Below, in pieces: positions 33,795-44,936 of a stretch of 64,000 bases of DNA (within the stretch, counting starts at the first letter, position 1; each line of letters opens with the position of its first letter). A program made the translations under genes and the position numbers. The notes below the pieces were generated by a model that did not search any database, was not told where the DNA came from, and saw only the letters and a program-made list of their open reading frames with translations. Source of the DNA: Pseudomonas migulae (lineage in GTDB: Bacteria; Pseudomonadota; Gammaproteobacteria; Pseudomonadales; Pseudomonadaceae); assembly GCF_024169315.1 (NCBI RefSeq), contig NZ_JALJWR010000001.1:2749501-2813500 (forward strand). Direction: 5' to 3'.

Positions 33795-35605
33795 ATGATC
33801 GCTTGCCTGCGGCTGTTCACTGCCCTCTGCCTCGCTGCCTTGCTGGCGGCTTGCGCCAGCTCGCCCTCTTCCAGCCTTGGCGAACTTCCACGGACCCCGG
33901 ATGCCAGTATCGAGCAACTGCTCGATCAGGCCGCCAAAAGCAAAACGCCGGAGCAAGCAGCACTGCTTCGTCTGAGTGCGGCAGACCTCGCTTATCGCCA
34001 GGGCAATGCCGGCCAGTCCGCGCAAATCCTGCAACAAGTGCCGGTCGAACAACTCAAGCCTGGCCAACAGGTGTTCGCCAGCACCCTGGCAGCTGAACTG
34101 GCTATGGTGCGCAATCAGCCAAAAGCTGCGTTGACTGCCTTGAGCCACCCGAGCCTGCAACGCCTGGGCGAATTGCCTGTCGAGCAACAGGTTCGCACCG
34201 GCACCGTGCACGCCCGCGCCCTTGAAGCCGATGGCCAGACCCTCGCCGCGGCACGGGAGCGCATTTTCATCGCGCCGATGCTGAGCGGTGAAGCGGCAAG
34301 CAAAAACCACGAAGCGATCTGGACCCTGATCGCCTCGCTGCCAACCGATCAGCTGCAACCGACCACCAACGACGACCTCGGTGGATGGATGGGTCTGGCG
34401 CTGGCCGTGAAAACCGCCGGCACCCTGGAGCAGCAGCAAGCCGCGATCGACAACTGGCGCGCCCAAAACCCCAAGCACCCGGCCGCCGTCCAGCTGCCCC
34501 TGCCACTGACCAAACTCAAGGAGCTGGCCAGCCAGCCCCTGGGCAAGATCGCCCTGCTGCTGCCGCAAGACGGCCCGCTGGCATCGGTAGGCAAGGCGCT
34601 TCGCGAAGGATTCATGGCTGCTCATTACCAGGCTCAACAAGCCGGTCAGAAGCCGCCGGCCATCGAGTTTTATGACAGCTCGCGCCTGACCTCCCTCGAC
34701 GAGTTCTATCGCAAGGCCCAGGCCGATGGCGTGCAACTGGTGGTCGGCCCGCTGGAAAAGCCGCTGGTCAAACAGTTGAGCGCTCGTCCACAGCTGCCGA
34801 TCACGACCCTGGCACTGAATTACAGTGAAGGCGAACAAGGTCCGGCCCAGCTGTTCCAGTTTGGTCTTGCCGCTGAAGACGAAGCTCGCGAAGTGTCCCG
34901 CCGCGCTCGCGCCGACGGCCTGCATCGCGCCGCCATCATGGTGCCGAAAGGCGAATGGGGCGACCGCGTACTGAGAGCGTTCAGCCAGGATTGGCAAGCC
35001 AACGGCGGCAGCATCGTTGCCACCGAACGCGTTGACCAACCGGTGCAACTGGCCCAGCAGATCGCCGACATGTTCCAGCTGCGCCAGAGCGAAGGCCGCG
35101 CCAAGAGCCTGCAAAGCACTGTTGGTTCGCAGGTAGCCGCTCAGCCGTCGCGCCGCCAGGACATCGAGTTCATCTTCCTGGCCGCCACGCCTCAGCAAGC
35201 CCAGCAGATCAAACCGACCCTGAACTTCCAGTACGCCGGTGATGTGCCGGTCTACGCCACGTCCCACGTGTTCAGTGCCAGCGGCGACGTCAACCAGTAC
35301 AACGACATGAACGGCGTTCGCTTTTGCGAAACCCCATGGTTGCTGGATGCCAACGATCCACTGCGTAAGCAAGTGACAGCACAATGGCCACAAGCCGGCG
35401 GCAGCCTGGGTCGCCTGTATGCGATGGGCGTCGATGCCTATCGCCTGGCTCCACGCCTGGGGCAACTCAAGGCGTTGCCGGACAGCCGCATCGAAGGTCA
35501 ATCGGGCAGCCTGGGCATGACTCAGAACCAACGCGTGGTGCGCCAGTTGCCATGGGCCCAGTTCGTCAACGGCCAGGTTCAACGCCTGCCGGATACTCCG
35601 CACTG

Positions 35606-35606
<1 letters not shown>
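33795..35606 (+). CDS. lpoA: Penicillin-binding protein activator LpoA
   Basis: 603 residues. An outer-membrane lipoprotein: signal peptide with lipobox LLAAC, lipidated at Cys20. An N-terminal TPR-like helical part (about 40-250) is followed by a periplasmic-binding-protein-like domain (about 255-600, starting KIALLLPQDGPLASVG). In enterobacteria LpoA reaches through the periplasm to stimulate PBP1a. The ATG at 33795 has AGGA about 9 bases upstream. Its stop overlaps the yraN start by one base. Confidence 0.94.
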
Positions 35607-37241
<1,635 letters not shown>

Positions 37242-37251
37242 CACATCCTCC

Positions 37252-37319
37252 TGTAGGAGCCAGGCTTGCCGGCGAAGGCGATTTCCAGGACGCCTTCGCC
37301 GGCAAGCCTGGCTCCTACA
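37252..37319. repeat. REPIN with 29-bp perfect arms
   Basis: TGTAGGAGCCAGGCTTGCCG and nine further bases (37252-37280) are repeated perfectly inverted at 37291-37319, with only a 10-base loop. It begins 10 bases after the dolP stop, so it may stabilise the 3' end of that mRNA. Confidence 0.88.
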
Positions 37320-37325
37320 TGAAAT

Positions 37326-37360
37326 AAAAAAGGGTGATCCTTGCGGATCACCCTTTTTTT
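37326..37360. terminator. Bidirectional terminator between dolP and sspB
   Basis: AAAAAAGGGTGATCC-ttgc-GGATCACCCTTTTTT is a perfect 15-base stem with T-runs on both strands. The sspB stop codon lies within its edge. Confidence 0.92.
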
Positions 37361-37772
37361 ATTTCACCACTTTCAAACTGGGTCGACCGCTGGGACGCGG
37401 CGGCTCACTGTCCGGTGGCGGAAGATCATCCTCCGGCTCGATCTCTTCCTCGTCTTCCATAGGCGATTCCAGATCGAACACCATGCCCTGACCGTTCTCC
37501 CGGGCGTAAATACCCAGGATCGATGCGATAGGCACGTACAGGGTATGCGGCACGCCACCGAAGCGCCCTTCGAAGCTGACCGCTTCGTTGTCCATGTGCA
37601 AATGACGCACGGCGGCCGGCGATACGTTCAGGACAATCTGTCCGTCACTGGCGAAACCCTGTGGCACCTGCACCGACGGATATTCGGAATTGACCAGCAT
37701 GTGCGGGGTGCAATCGTTGTCCACAATCCACTCGTAGAGCGCGCGGACCAGATAAGGTCGACTGGAGTTCAT
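37359..37772 (-). CDS. sspB: ClpXP specificity-enhancing factor SspB
   Basis: 137 residues. An adaptor delivering ssrA-tagged proteins to ClpXP. The folded N-terminal domain (to about 105, with SRPYLVRALYEWIVDN) is followed by an acidic disordered linker (EDEEEIEPEDDLPPP) and the C-terminal ClpX-docking tail ending RPSLKVVK. Downstream of sspA with a 16-base gap, the usual pair. Confidence 0.97.
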   Translation of the reverse strand: MNSSRPYLVRALYEWIVDNDCTPHMLVNSEYPSVQVPQGFASDGQIVLNVSPAAVRHLHMDNEAVSFEGRFGGVPHTLYVPIASILGIYARENGQGMVFDLESPMEDEEEIEPEDDLPPPDSEPPRPSGRPSLKVVK

Positions 37773-37788
37773 AGCGGCTCCTTAAGCC

Positions 37789-38406
37789 TTAGCGCATATC
37801 GCGTTCGACACCAGACAGACTCGCCTGGAAAGCCTCACGCGCAAACGAGCGCTCCATATAATCAAGCAGCGGCTTGGCAGGCCGCGGCAGTTCAATACCC
37901 AGAATCGGCAAGCGCCAGAGTATTGGCAATAGGCAGCAATCCACCAGACTTTGTTCCTCGCTGAGGAAAAACGGCTTGTCGGCGAAAAGCGGCGACACGC
38001 CAGTCAGGCTTTCGCGCAGCTCTTTACGAGCCACTACGCGGGCTGCTTCCTTGGTCCGCGAATCCAGGATCAGATCCACCAGACCACACCAGTCACGCTG
38101 AATACGATGAATCAGCAGACGGCTGTTGGCACGCGCCACTGGATAAACCGGCAGCAAAGGCGGATGCGGGTAACGCTCATCCAGATATTCCATCACCACG
38201 GTCGACTCCCACAACGCCAGGTCACGATCGACCAGGGTGGGCAGGCTTCCGTAAGGGTTCACTTCAATCAGTTTAGGCGGCTGGCGACCAGCTTCCACAT
38301 AAATGATCTCGGCGCTGACACCCTTCTCTGCAAGTACGATACGCACTCGGTGGGAATAGTGGTCGGCGGGGTCGGAGTAACAGGCCAACCGATTGGTCAC
38401 GCCCAT
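37789..38406 (-). CDS. sspA: Stringent starvation protein A
   Basis: 205 residues with a glutathione-S-transferase fold but no transferase role. It binds RNA polymerase and alters transcription in stationary phase and stress. Visible: [20 protein letters not shown] and [19 protein letters not shown] (thioredoxin-like half) and a helical C-terminal half. It is preceded by the large petC terminator hairpin. Confidence 0.97.
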   Translation of the reverse strand: MGVTNRLACYSDPADHYSHRVRIVLAEKGVSAEIIYVEAGRQPPKLIEVNPYGSLPTLVDRDLALWESTVVMEYLDERYPHPPLLPVYPVARANSRLLIHRIQRDWCGLVDLILDSRTKEAARVVARKELRESLTGVSPLFADKPFFLSEEQSLVDCCLLPILWRLPILGIELPRPAKPLLDYMERSFAREAFQASLSGVERDMR

Positions 38407-38448
38407 GGCGGTCCTCCTCGCTTGTTGAAATTATCGGAAGCGGAAAAA

Positions 38449-38530
38449 CGCGCGCGCCCAGAGGGCGCCTCCCGTAACGCCTGGCTGACCAGGCTCGTTA
38501 CACTTTCAGAGACGCCCTTGGGCGCGCGCG
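38449..38530 (-). terminator. Long branched terminator between petC and sspA
   Basis: The outer arms CGCGCGCGCCCAGAGGGCG (38449-38467) and CGCCCTTGGGCGCGCGCG (38513-38530) pair over 18 bases with one bulge. Inside them GTAACG-CCTGG-ctga-CCAGG-CT-CGTTAC makes a second hairpin. On the minus strand the structure is followed by TTTTT, as in an intrinsic terminator for the petABC operon. Confidence 0.75.
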
Positions 38531-38556
38531 ATTAACAGCAATTGCTTGAAACTTTA

Positions 38557-39339
38557 TCAGTGCACATCTTTCCAGTATTCGCGCTTGAGCAAATAGGCGA
38601 ATACGAAGAAGAACGCCAGGTACAGCAAGACGTAGGTACCAATGCGCTGATGCTGCAGCTTAACCGGGTTAGCCGAGTAAGCGAGGAAGGTTACCAGATT
38701 CTTGACCTTCTCATCGAACTGCTCTTCGGTCAGGGCACCGCTCTTTGGCACGATGGTCAGCTGATCGCACGCTTCATGAGTCAGCGCGGTACCGGTCAGC
38801 GGATCATATTGCTTCTTGCCGTCTTCGACGATCTGCACCTGTTTGCAGCCAACGACCTGGCGACCTTGCAGGCCCACCAGGACGTTCGGCATGCCCACGT
38901 TCGGGAAGACCTTGTTGTTCACGCCCCAAGGACGCGACGGATCTTCGTAGAACGATTTCAGGTAACCGTAAAGCCAGTCAGTACCACGAACACGAGCCAC
39001 CAGGGTCAGGTCAGGTGGCGCAGCACCGAACCAGGTCTTGGCGTCGGCCGGCTGCATGCCGATGTTCATGTGGTCGCCGATCTTGGCACCCGTGAACACC
39101 AGTTTCGACAGCATCAGATCGTGAGGAATACCCAGATCATCGGCAACGCGCTCATAGCGCTGGAACTTGGCGCTGTGGCAACCCATGCAGTAGTTGGCGA
39201 ACGTACGCGCGCCATCTTGCATGGCAGCCTTGTCGGAAACGTCGATATCGACCTTTTCCAGCTCGGGACCACCGTGCTCAGCCGCGAAGGACAGGACAGG
39301 CAAAGCAGCAAGAATCAGTACAGCAAATAGCTTTTTCAT
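38557..39339 (-). CDS. petC: Ubiquinol-cytochrome c reductase, cytochrome c1
   Basis: 260 residues. A signal peptide (1-19), heme c motif CMGCH (about 51-55), a periplasmic domain, and a C-terminal membrane anchor (about 230-250). It passes electrons from the Rieske centre to soluble cytochrome c in the bc1 complex. The ATG at 39339 overlaps the petB stop by one base. Confidence 0.98.
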   Translation of the reverse strand: MKKLFAVLILAALPVLSFAAEHGGPELEKVDIDVSDKAAMQDGARTFANYCMGCHSAKFQRYERVADDLGIPHDLMLSKLVFTGAKIGDHMNIGMQPADAKTWFGAAPPDLTLVARVRGTDWLYGYLKSFYEDPSRPWGVNNKVFPNVGMPNVLVGLQGRQVVGCKQVQIVEDGKKQYDPLTGTALTHEACDQLTIVPKSGALTEEQFDEKVKNLVTFLAYSANPVKLQHQRIGTYVLLYLAFFFVFAYLLKREYWKDVH

Positions 39340-40550
39340 CAGCCAGTCACCCTTTCCGGAACCGGTTTGGTCTTCTCGAGCCTGGTGTAGAACGGCATCA
39401 GAATGAAGTAGGCGAAGTACAGGAAGGTACACACCTGCGACAGCAACGTACGGCCTGGAGTCGGCGCCAGAACACCCAGCACGCCCAGGATCACGAACGA
39501 AATACAGAACACCCAGAGCCAGATCTTGCTCAACCAGCCTTTGTAGCGCATCGACTTGACCGGGCTACGATCCAGCCATGGCAGGACGAACAGCACAGCG
39601 ATGGCCGCACCCATGGCGATAACGCCCAGGAGCTTGTCCGGAACCGCCCGCAGAATCGCGTAGAACGGGGTGAAGTACCAAACCGGAGCGATGTGCTCTG
39701 GCGTCTTGAACGCGTTAGCCACTTCAAAGTTCGGCTTCTCGAGGAAATAGCCGCCCATTTCCGGGAAGAAGAACACGATCGAGCAGAAGATGAAGAGGAA
39801 CACCACCACGCCGACGATATCTTTCACGGTGTAGTACGGGTGGAAGGCAATGCCGTCCAGCGGTACGCCGTTTTCGTCTTTGTGTTTCTTGATGTCCACG
39901 CCGTCCGGGTTGTTCGAGCCGACTTCGTGCAGCGCCAGAACGTGCAGCACCACCAGACCAAGAATCACGATTGGCAGGGCAACCACGTGCAAGGCGAAGA
40001 AGCGGTTCAGGGTAATACCGGAAATCAGGTAGTCGCCACGAATCCACTGGGTCAGGTCGTTGCCGATGACCGGGATCGCACCGAACAGCGAGATGATCAC
40101 CTGGGCACCCCAGTAGGACATCTGGCCCCACGGCAGCAGATAACCCATGAAGGCTTCCGCCATCAGCGCCAGGTAGATCAGCATGCCGAAGACCCACACC
40201 AGCTCACGTGGCTTCTGGTACGAACCGTAGAGCAAGCCACGGAACATGTGCAGATAGACCACGATGAAGAACGCCGAAGCGCCGGTGGAGTGCAGCAGGC
40301 GCAGGATCGAGCCGTACTCGACGTCACGCATGATGTATTCGACGGAGGCGAATGCTTCTTCCGCCGACGGGGTGTAGCTCATGGTCAGCCAGACACCGGT
40401 GACGATCTGGTTGACCAGAACGAGCAGCGCGAGGGAACCAAAGAAATAGAAGAAGTTGAAGTTCTTCGGGGCGTAGTACTTGCTGAGATGGTCTTCCCAC
40501 ATTTTGGTCGCGGGAAAGCGCGCATCAACCCAATCCATGAACTTGCTCAT
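39339..40550 (-). CDS. petB: Ubiquinol-cytochrome c reductase, cytochrome b
   Basis: 403 residues with eight expected membrane helices, carrying the two b hemes and both quinone sites. Conserved bc1 segments include RLLHSTGASAFFIVVYLHMFRG and the PEWY-equivalent APVWYFTPFYA (the motif reads PVWY here). I chose ATG 40550 (MSKFMDWVDARFP), one base overlapping the petA stop; a GTG one codon earlier is less likely. Confidence 0.98.
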   Translation of the reverse strand: MSKFMDWVDARFPATKMWEDHLSKYYAPKNFNFFYFFGSLALLVLVNQIVTGVWLTMSYTPSAEEAFASVEYIMRDVEYGSILRLLHSTGASAFFIVVYLHMFRGLLYGSYQKPRELVWVFGMLIYLALMAEAFMGYLLPWGQMSYWGAQVIISLFGAIPVIGNDLTQWIRGDYLISGITLNRFFALHVVALPIVILGLVVLHVLALHEVGSNNPDGVDIKKHKDENGVPLDGIAFHPYYTVKDIVGVVVFLFIFCSIVFFFPEMGGYFLEKPNFEVANAFKTPEHIAPVWYFTPFYAILRAVPDKLLGVIAMGAAIAVLFVLPWLDRSPVKSMRYKGWLSKIWLWVFCISFVILGVLGVLAPTPGRTLLSQVCTFLYFAYFILMPFYTRLEKTKPVPERVTG

Positions 40551-41143
40551 CACGCTTTCTCCGTATCGACGCCAATGACAATGATGTCATCGGTCTCATA
40601 GGAATGCGGGGGAACTGGCAGGTTCAAAGGCGCGGGTTGCGACTTGTAGACGCGGCCAGCCAAATCGTAGTGGGAACCGTGGCAAGGGCAGAAATAACCA
40701 CCTACCCAATCCTTGCCCAGATCCGCAGGTGCCACTTCTGGACGGAAGGTCGGCGAGCAACCGAGGTGTGTGCAGATACCGATCAGCAGCAGAACCTCTG
40801 GCTTGATCGAACGCGTTTCCGGGTCGACATAAGTCGGTTGAGTCGAGTTCTTGGAGGTCGGGTCAGACAGCTGGCCCTCGATCTTCTTCAGATTCCCCAG
40901 GATTTCCGTTGTACGGCGGACAATGAACACCGGCTGACCGCGCCACTCAGCAATCATCTGCTGGCCTGGCTCGATTTTGCTGACATTCACTTTCACCGGT
41001 GCACCTGCGGCTTTCGCCTTGGCACTGGGAAACCATGACCCCACGAACGGGACCGCAGCCCCCACCGCTCCTGCAGCACCCACCACGGATGTGGCTGCTA
41101 CCAAGAAGCGACGCCGGCCTGCATTCACGCCGTCATTGCTCAT
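40550..41143 (-). CDS. petA: Ubiquinol-cytochrome c reductase, Rieske iron-sulfur subunit
   Basis: 197 residues. A twin-arginine signal/anchor (GRRRFLVAATSVVGAAG) and the [2Fe-2S] motifs CTHLGCSP and CPCHGSHYD. First gene of petABC. Upstream, a plausible promoter is at 41226-41254. Confidence 0.98.
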   Translation of the reverse strand: MSNDGVNAGRRRFLVAATSVVGAAGAVGAAVPFVGSWFPSAKAKAAGAPVKVNVSKIEPGQQMIAEWRGQPVFIVRRTTEILGNLKKIEGQLSDPTSKNSTQPTYVDPETRSIKPEVLLLIGICTHLGCSPTFRPEVAPADLGKDWVGGYFCPCHGSHYDLAGRVYKSQPAPLNLPVPPHSYETDDIIVIGVDTEKA

Positions 41144-41225
41144 TCAGTCCTCTCCCATCAGCTTTGTGGCCTGTTAAATCAGGCATCTACTAAGTAAAAC
41201 TATGTACTTATAAAAATTTTGCCGA

Positions 41226-41254
41226 ATGGTAATGAAAAGCCCCAATTCTGACAA
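41226..41254 (-). promoter_or_regulatory. Candidate petABC promoter
   Basis: On the minus strand TTGTCA (41249-41254) and TACCAT (41226-41231) are separated by exactly 17 bases, about 83 bases before the petA start codon. It is moderate sequence evidence only. Confidence 0.4.
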
Positions 41255-41353
41255 GGTAATTACCGAAGGGCTCCACTGCCAAGCCTTGCAGTATAGGGGC
41301 TCTACGGCTGTGGCAAGTTGTCACAGAGCAATTCTTTGATAAATCGAGCCCAT

Positions 41354-41395
41354 AAAAAAACGCCCGGCTTCGCGAGGAAGCTGGGCGTTCTTTTT
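41354..41395 (-). terminator. rplM-rpsI terminator
   Basis: AACGCCCAGCTTCC-tcgc-GAAGCCGGGCGTT on the minus strand is flanked by A- and T-runs. It lies 16 bases after the rpsI stop. Confidence 0.88.
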
Positions 41396-41410
41396 GAACG
41401 TGAAAGCGAA

Positions 41411-41803
41411 TTAACGCTTCGAGTACTGCGGACGCTTACGCGCTTTACGCAGACCGACTTTCTTACGTTCAACTTCACGTGCATCACGGGTTACGAAGCC
41501 GGCTTTGCGCAGAGCACCGCGCAGAGTTTCGTCGTAGTCCATCAGTGCGCGAGTGATACCGTGGCGGATTGCGCCAGCTTGACCACTTACACCACCACCG
41601 ATCACGGTGACGTAGATGTCGAACTTCTCGACAGTCTCAGTCAATTCCAGCGGCTGACGAACTACCATGCGGGCAGTTTCGCGGCCGAAGAAATTATCCA
41701 GCGAACGGTTGTTGATGGAGATGTTACCAGTGCCCGGACGCAGGAAAACGCGTGCGGTTGCGGTCTTGCGACGGCCAGTGCCGTAATTTTGAGTCGCCGA
41801 CAT
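41411..41803 (-). CDS. rpsI: 30S ribosomal protein S9
   Basis: 130 residues, ending in the basic tail [11 protein letters not shown] that reaches the P-site tRNA. Starts with the family sequence [19 protein letters not shown]. Follows rplM with a 14-base gap, a universal pair. Confidence 0.99.
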   Translation of the reverse strand: MSATQNYGTGRRKTATARVFLRPGTGNISINNRSLDNFFGRETARMVVRQPLELTETVEKFDIYVTVIGGGVSGQAGAIRHGITRALMDYDETLRGALRKAGFVTRDAREVERKKVGLRKARKRPQYSKR

Positions 41804-41817
41804 AATGAACTATTCCG

Positions 41818-42246
41818 TTAAAACTTCAGTTCTTGGGGCTGCTGAGCAGTATGAGGGTGTACAGCGCCCGCATAGACTTTCAGCTTACGATACATGTCGC
41901 GACCCAGCGGGTTCTTAGGCAGCATGCCTTTGACCGCGGTCTCGATCACGCGCTCAGGGGCTTTAGCGATCAGCTTTTCAAAGTTGATCGACTTGATGCC
42001 GCCCGGGAAACCGGAGTGGGAGTAGTAGATTTTGTCGGTGGTTTTAGCACCGGTTACACGAATCTGCTCGGCATTGATAACGACGATGTAATCGCCGGTG
42101 TCAACGTGAGGAGTGTACTCAGCTTTATGCTTGCCACGCAGACGGCTCGCGATTTCGGTGGCCAGACGACCCAGGGTCTGACCTGCAGCGTCGACGACAA
42201 ACCAGTCGCGCTGTACTGTTTCCGGTTTAGCAGTAAAAGTTTTCAT
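41818..42246 (-). CDS. rplM: 50S ribosomal protein L13
   Basis: 142 residues, starting [20 protein letters not shown] and containing [17 protein letters not shown]. An early-assembly protein of the large subunit. Cotranscribed with rpsI. Confidence 0.99.
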   Translation of the reverse strand: MKTFTAKPETVQRDWFVVDAAGQTLGRLATEIASRLRGKHKAEYTPHVDTGDYIVVINAEQIRVTGAKTTDKIYYSHSGFPGGIKSINFEKLIAKAPERVIETAVKGMLPKNPLGRDMYRKLKVYAGAVHPHTAQQPQELKF

Positions 42247-42294
42247 TCTTTATAGCCTCAGGGGCCGCCCTGTAAATTAGACGGCGGATCTTAC

Positions 42295-42321
42295 TGAATA
42301 GTGCGTACTTTGACAAGTCAA
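42295..42321 (-). promoter_or_regulatory. Candidate rplM-rpsI promoter
   Basis: On the minus strand TTGACT (42316-42321) is followed after 15 bases by TATTCA (42295-42300), about 50 bases before the rplM start. The spacing is short, so the exact -10 is uncertain. Confidence 0.35.
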
Positions 42322-42491
42322 AGGCAGCCGGATACAGACGCTTTCGGGGGCTCGGGTCGGCGCGTCCGTTCAACGGCAAGATTCTTCGGCGGCGGCGCAT
42401 CACTTCCACTGCAGAAAGAGGTGCGCAATTATGCAGATTGCGAAAAATATTTCAACCTGCTTTTATGATTGTTTTGCCCAAGGAGCACCCG

Positions 42492-43532
42492 ATGGACTAT
42501 CGACAGCTAGGCCGAACCAATCTGAACGTGAGCGCCATCTGCCTCGGAACCATGACCTGGGGCGAGCAAAACAGCGAGGCTGAAGCCTTCGCACAGATTG
42601 AACGGGCCAAGAGCGCCGGGATCAATTTCATCGACACTGCCGAGATGTACCCGGTGCCGCCGAAGGCCGACACCTACGCCACCACCGAACGCTACATCGG
42701 CAATTACTTCAAAAGCCGCGGCGATCGCGCCGACTGGATCCTGGCCAGCAAGATCGCCGGCCCCGGCAACACCATCGACTACATCCGCGACAAAAACCTG
42801 CGCCACAACCGCCAGCACATCACCGAAGCGGTGGATGCCAGCCTCAAGCGCCTGCAGACCGATTACATCGACCTCTATCAGCTGCACTGGCCGGAGCGCA
42901 GCACCAACTTCTTCGGTCAACTGGGTTACAAACACAAAATCGAAGCCAACCTGACGCCACTCGAGGACACCCTCGAAGCGCTGGACGAACAGGTCAAGGC
43001 CGGCAAGATCCGCCACATCGGACTGTCCAATGAAACGCCGTGGGGCACCATGCGCTTCCTGGCGCTTGCTGAGGCCCGTGGCTGGCCACGTGCGGTGTCG
43101 ATCCAGAACCCGTACAACCTGCTGAACCGCAGTTTCGAAGTCGGCCTGGCGGAAATCGCCATCCGCGAACAATGCGGCCTGCTGGCCTACTCGCCGCTGG
43201 CGTTCGGTTTTCTGTCGGGCAAGTACGAGGGTGGCGCGCGCCCGCCGAAGGGTCGCCTGAGCCTCTACAGCCGCTTCAGCCGCTATTTCAATCCGCAGTC
43301 GGAAGCAGCGTGCAGCCGCTATGTGGCATTGGCCCGTGAGCACGGCCTGGACCCGGCGCAGATGGCGCTGGCGTTCGTGACGCAACAGCCGTTCGTGACC
43401 AGCAACATCATCGGCGCGACGACGCTGGAACAGCTGGACAGCAACATTGCCAGCTTCGAGCTGAAACTTTCCGATGAAGTGCTGGCGGGGATCGAGGCGA
43501 TTCACAAGGATCACCCGAATCCTGCGCCTTGA
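42492..43532 (+). CDS. NADP(H)-dependent aldo/keto reductase (Tas-like)
   Basis: 346 residues. A TIM-barrel aldo/keto reductase with catalytic residues visible: Asp and Tyr in FIDTAEMYP, Lys in ILASKIAG, His in YQLHWPE. The cofactor region IIGATTLEQLDSNI follows. The sequence, including MDYRQLGRTNLNVSAICLGTM, resembles E. coli Tas. AAGGAG lies 7 bases before the ATG. The physiological substrate is unknown. Monocistronic, ended by a REPIN. Confidence 0.92.
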   Translation: MDYRQLGRTNLNVSAICLGTMTWGEQNSEAEAFAQIERAKSAGINFIDTAEMYPVPPKADTYATTERYIGNYFKSRGDRADWILASKIAGPGNTIDYIRDKNLRHNRQHITEAVDASLKRLQTDYIDLYQLHWPERSTNFFGQLGYKHKIEANLTPLEDTLEALDEQVKAGKIRHIGLSNETPWGTMRFLALAEARGWPRAVSIQNPYNLLNRSFEVGLAEIAIREQCGLLAYSPLAFGFLSGKYEGGARPPKGRLSLYSRFSRYFNPQSEAACSRYVALAREHGLDPAQMALAFVTQQPFVTSNIIGATTLEQLDSNIASFELKLSDEVLAGIEAIHKDHPNPAP

Positions 43533-43545
43533 TTGATAGGTAAAA

Positions 43546-43634
43546 GCCTTCGCGAGCAAGCCCGCTCCCACAGTCGACCGTATTCCTCCAAGAGAACTCG
43601 GTCGAATGTGGGGGCGGGCTTGCTCGCGAAGGCG
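43546..43634. repeat. REPIN (inverted REP pair)
   Basis: GCCTTCGCGAGCAAGCCCGC at 43546 is inverted at 43607-43633 (27-base arms, one mismatch). It lies between the convergent reductase and dehydrogenase genes. Confidence 0.87.
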
Positions 43635-43654
43635 TCAGTCCAGTCACCGCAAAA

Positions 43655-44791
43655 TCAAAGCGACCGCGCAATAATCTCCTTCATGATCTCGTTGGTGCCG
43701 GCATAGATCCGCTGCACCCGCGCATCCGCCCACGCACGTGCGATCGGGTATTCCCACATGAACCCGTAGCCGCCATGCAACTGCACGCACTCGTCGAGCA
43801 CCTTGCACTGCAGGTCCGTGCCCCAATACTTGGCCATCGCCGCCGTCGGCACATCGAGCTTGCCTTGCAGGTGCAACTCCAGACAGCGATCGACGAAGAC
43901 CCGGCCAATCTGAATTTCGGTCGCCATTTCCGCCAGCTTGAAACGGGTGTTCTGGAAGTCGGCAATCGCCTTGCCGAACGCCTTGCGCTCGCGGGTGTAT
44001 TCCAGCGTCCATTGCAGCGCGGCTTCAGCCGACGCCAATCCGCCGACAGCGACCGTCAGACGCTCCTGCGGCAGTTCCTGCATCAGATACGCGAAGCCCA
44101 TCCCGGCCTGCCCCAGCAGGTTTTCCTTGGGCACTCGAACATCCTGGAAAAACAGCTCCGACGTGTCTTGCGCCTTCATACCGACTTTTTCCAGGCGCTT
44201 GCCCTTGGCAAAGCCCGGCGTGTCGGCCTCGACCAGAAACAGACTGGTGCCCTTCGCGCCCGCCTTCGGATCGGTCTTGGCCACGACAATCACCAGGTCC
44301 GCGAGATAGCCATTGGTGATAAAGGTCTTCGAACCGTTGATCACGTATTCGTCGCCATCGAGCACCGCGGTGGTTTTCACCCCTTGCAGATCGGAACCGG
44401 CGCCCGGCTCGGTCATGGCAATCGCAGTGACCATCTCGCCAGACACCAGTTTCGGCAGGTATTTGTGTTTCAGCGTTTCACTGCCGTAATGCAGGATGTA
44501 CGGCGCGACGATGTCGGAATGAAGAGAAAACCCGATCCCGGTCAGACCCAGACGTCCCACCTCTTCGATCACCACTGCACTGTAGAGAAAGTCTGCACCC
44601 AGCCCACCGTATTCTTCCGGCAGGTGCGAACAGAGCATCCCCGCCTCCCCCGCCTTGTTCCAGAGCTGGCGGTCGATATAGCCTTGCTTCTCCCATTGAG
44701 CATGAAACGGCACGGCTTCTTTTTCGAGGAACGTTCGCACACTGTCGCGAAAAAGTTCGTGCTCGGGACTGAACAAGGTTCTGGGGATCAT
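43655..44791 (-). CDS. Acyl-CoA dehydrogenase
   Basis: 378 residues. A flavoenzyme oxidising acyl-CoA to enoyl-CoA. FAD-binding signatures AMTEPGAGSDLQG and FITNGYLADLVIV and the C-terminal QLHGGYGFMWEYPIARAW with the candidate catalytic Glu are present. The chain-length preference is unknown. AGGTG lies about 6 bases before the ATG. It is divergent from the regulator at 44937, which may control it. Confidence 0.93.
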   Translation of the reverse strand: MIPRTLFSPEHELFRDSVRTFLEKEAVPFHAQWEKQGYIDRQLWNKAGEAGMLCSHLPEEYGGLGADFLYSAVVIEEVGRLGLTGIGFSLHSDIVAPYILHYGSETLKHKYLPKLVSGEMVTAIAMTEPGAGSDLQGVKTTAVLDGDEYVINGSKTFITNGYLADLVIVVAKTDPKAGAKGTSLFLVEADTPGFAKGKRLEKVGMKAQDTSELFFQDVRVPKENLLGQAGMGFAYLMQELPQERLTVAVGGLASAEAALQWTLEYTRERKAFGKAIADFQNTRFKLAEMATEIQIGRVFVDRCLELHLQGKLDVPTAAMAKYWGTDLQCKVLDECVQLHGGYGFMWEYPIARAWADARVQRIYAGTNEIMKEIIARSL

Positions 44792-44936
44792 GCGACACCT
44801 GTCGTTATTGTTAGAAGGAATTGACCTTCAGAGACTAAGCCCCGCATCCGATACAGGACACTGGACACATCCGACAAAAAATAAGACGATCCAGCCGTCT
44901 GGTGACCACTTTCCCCTATAAGAATAAAGTTGAATT

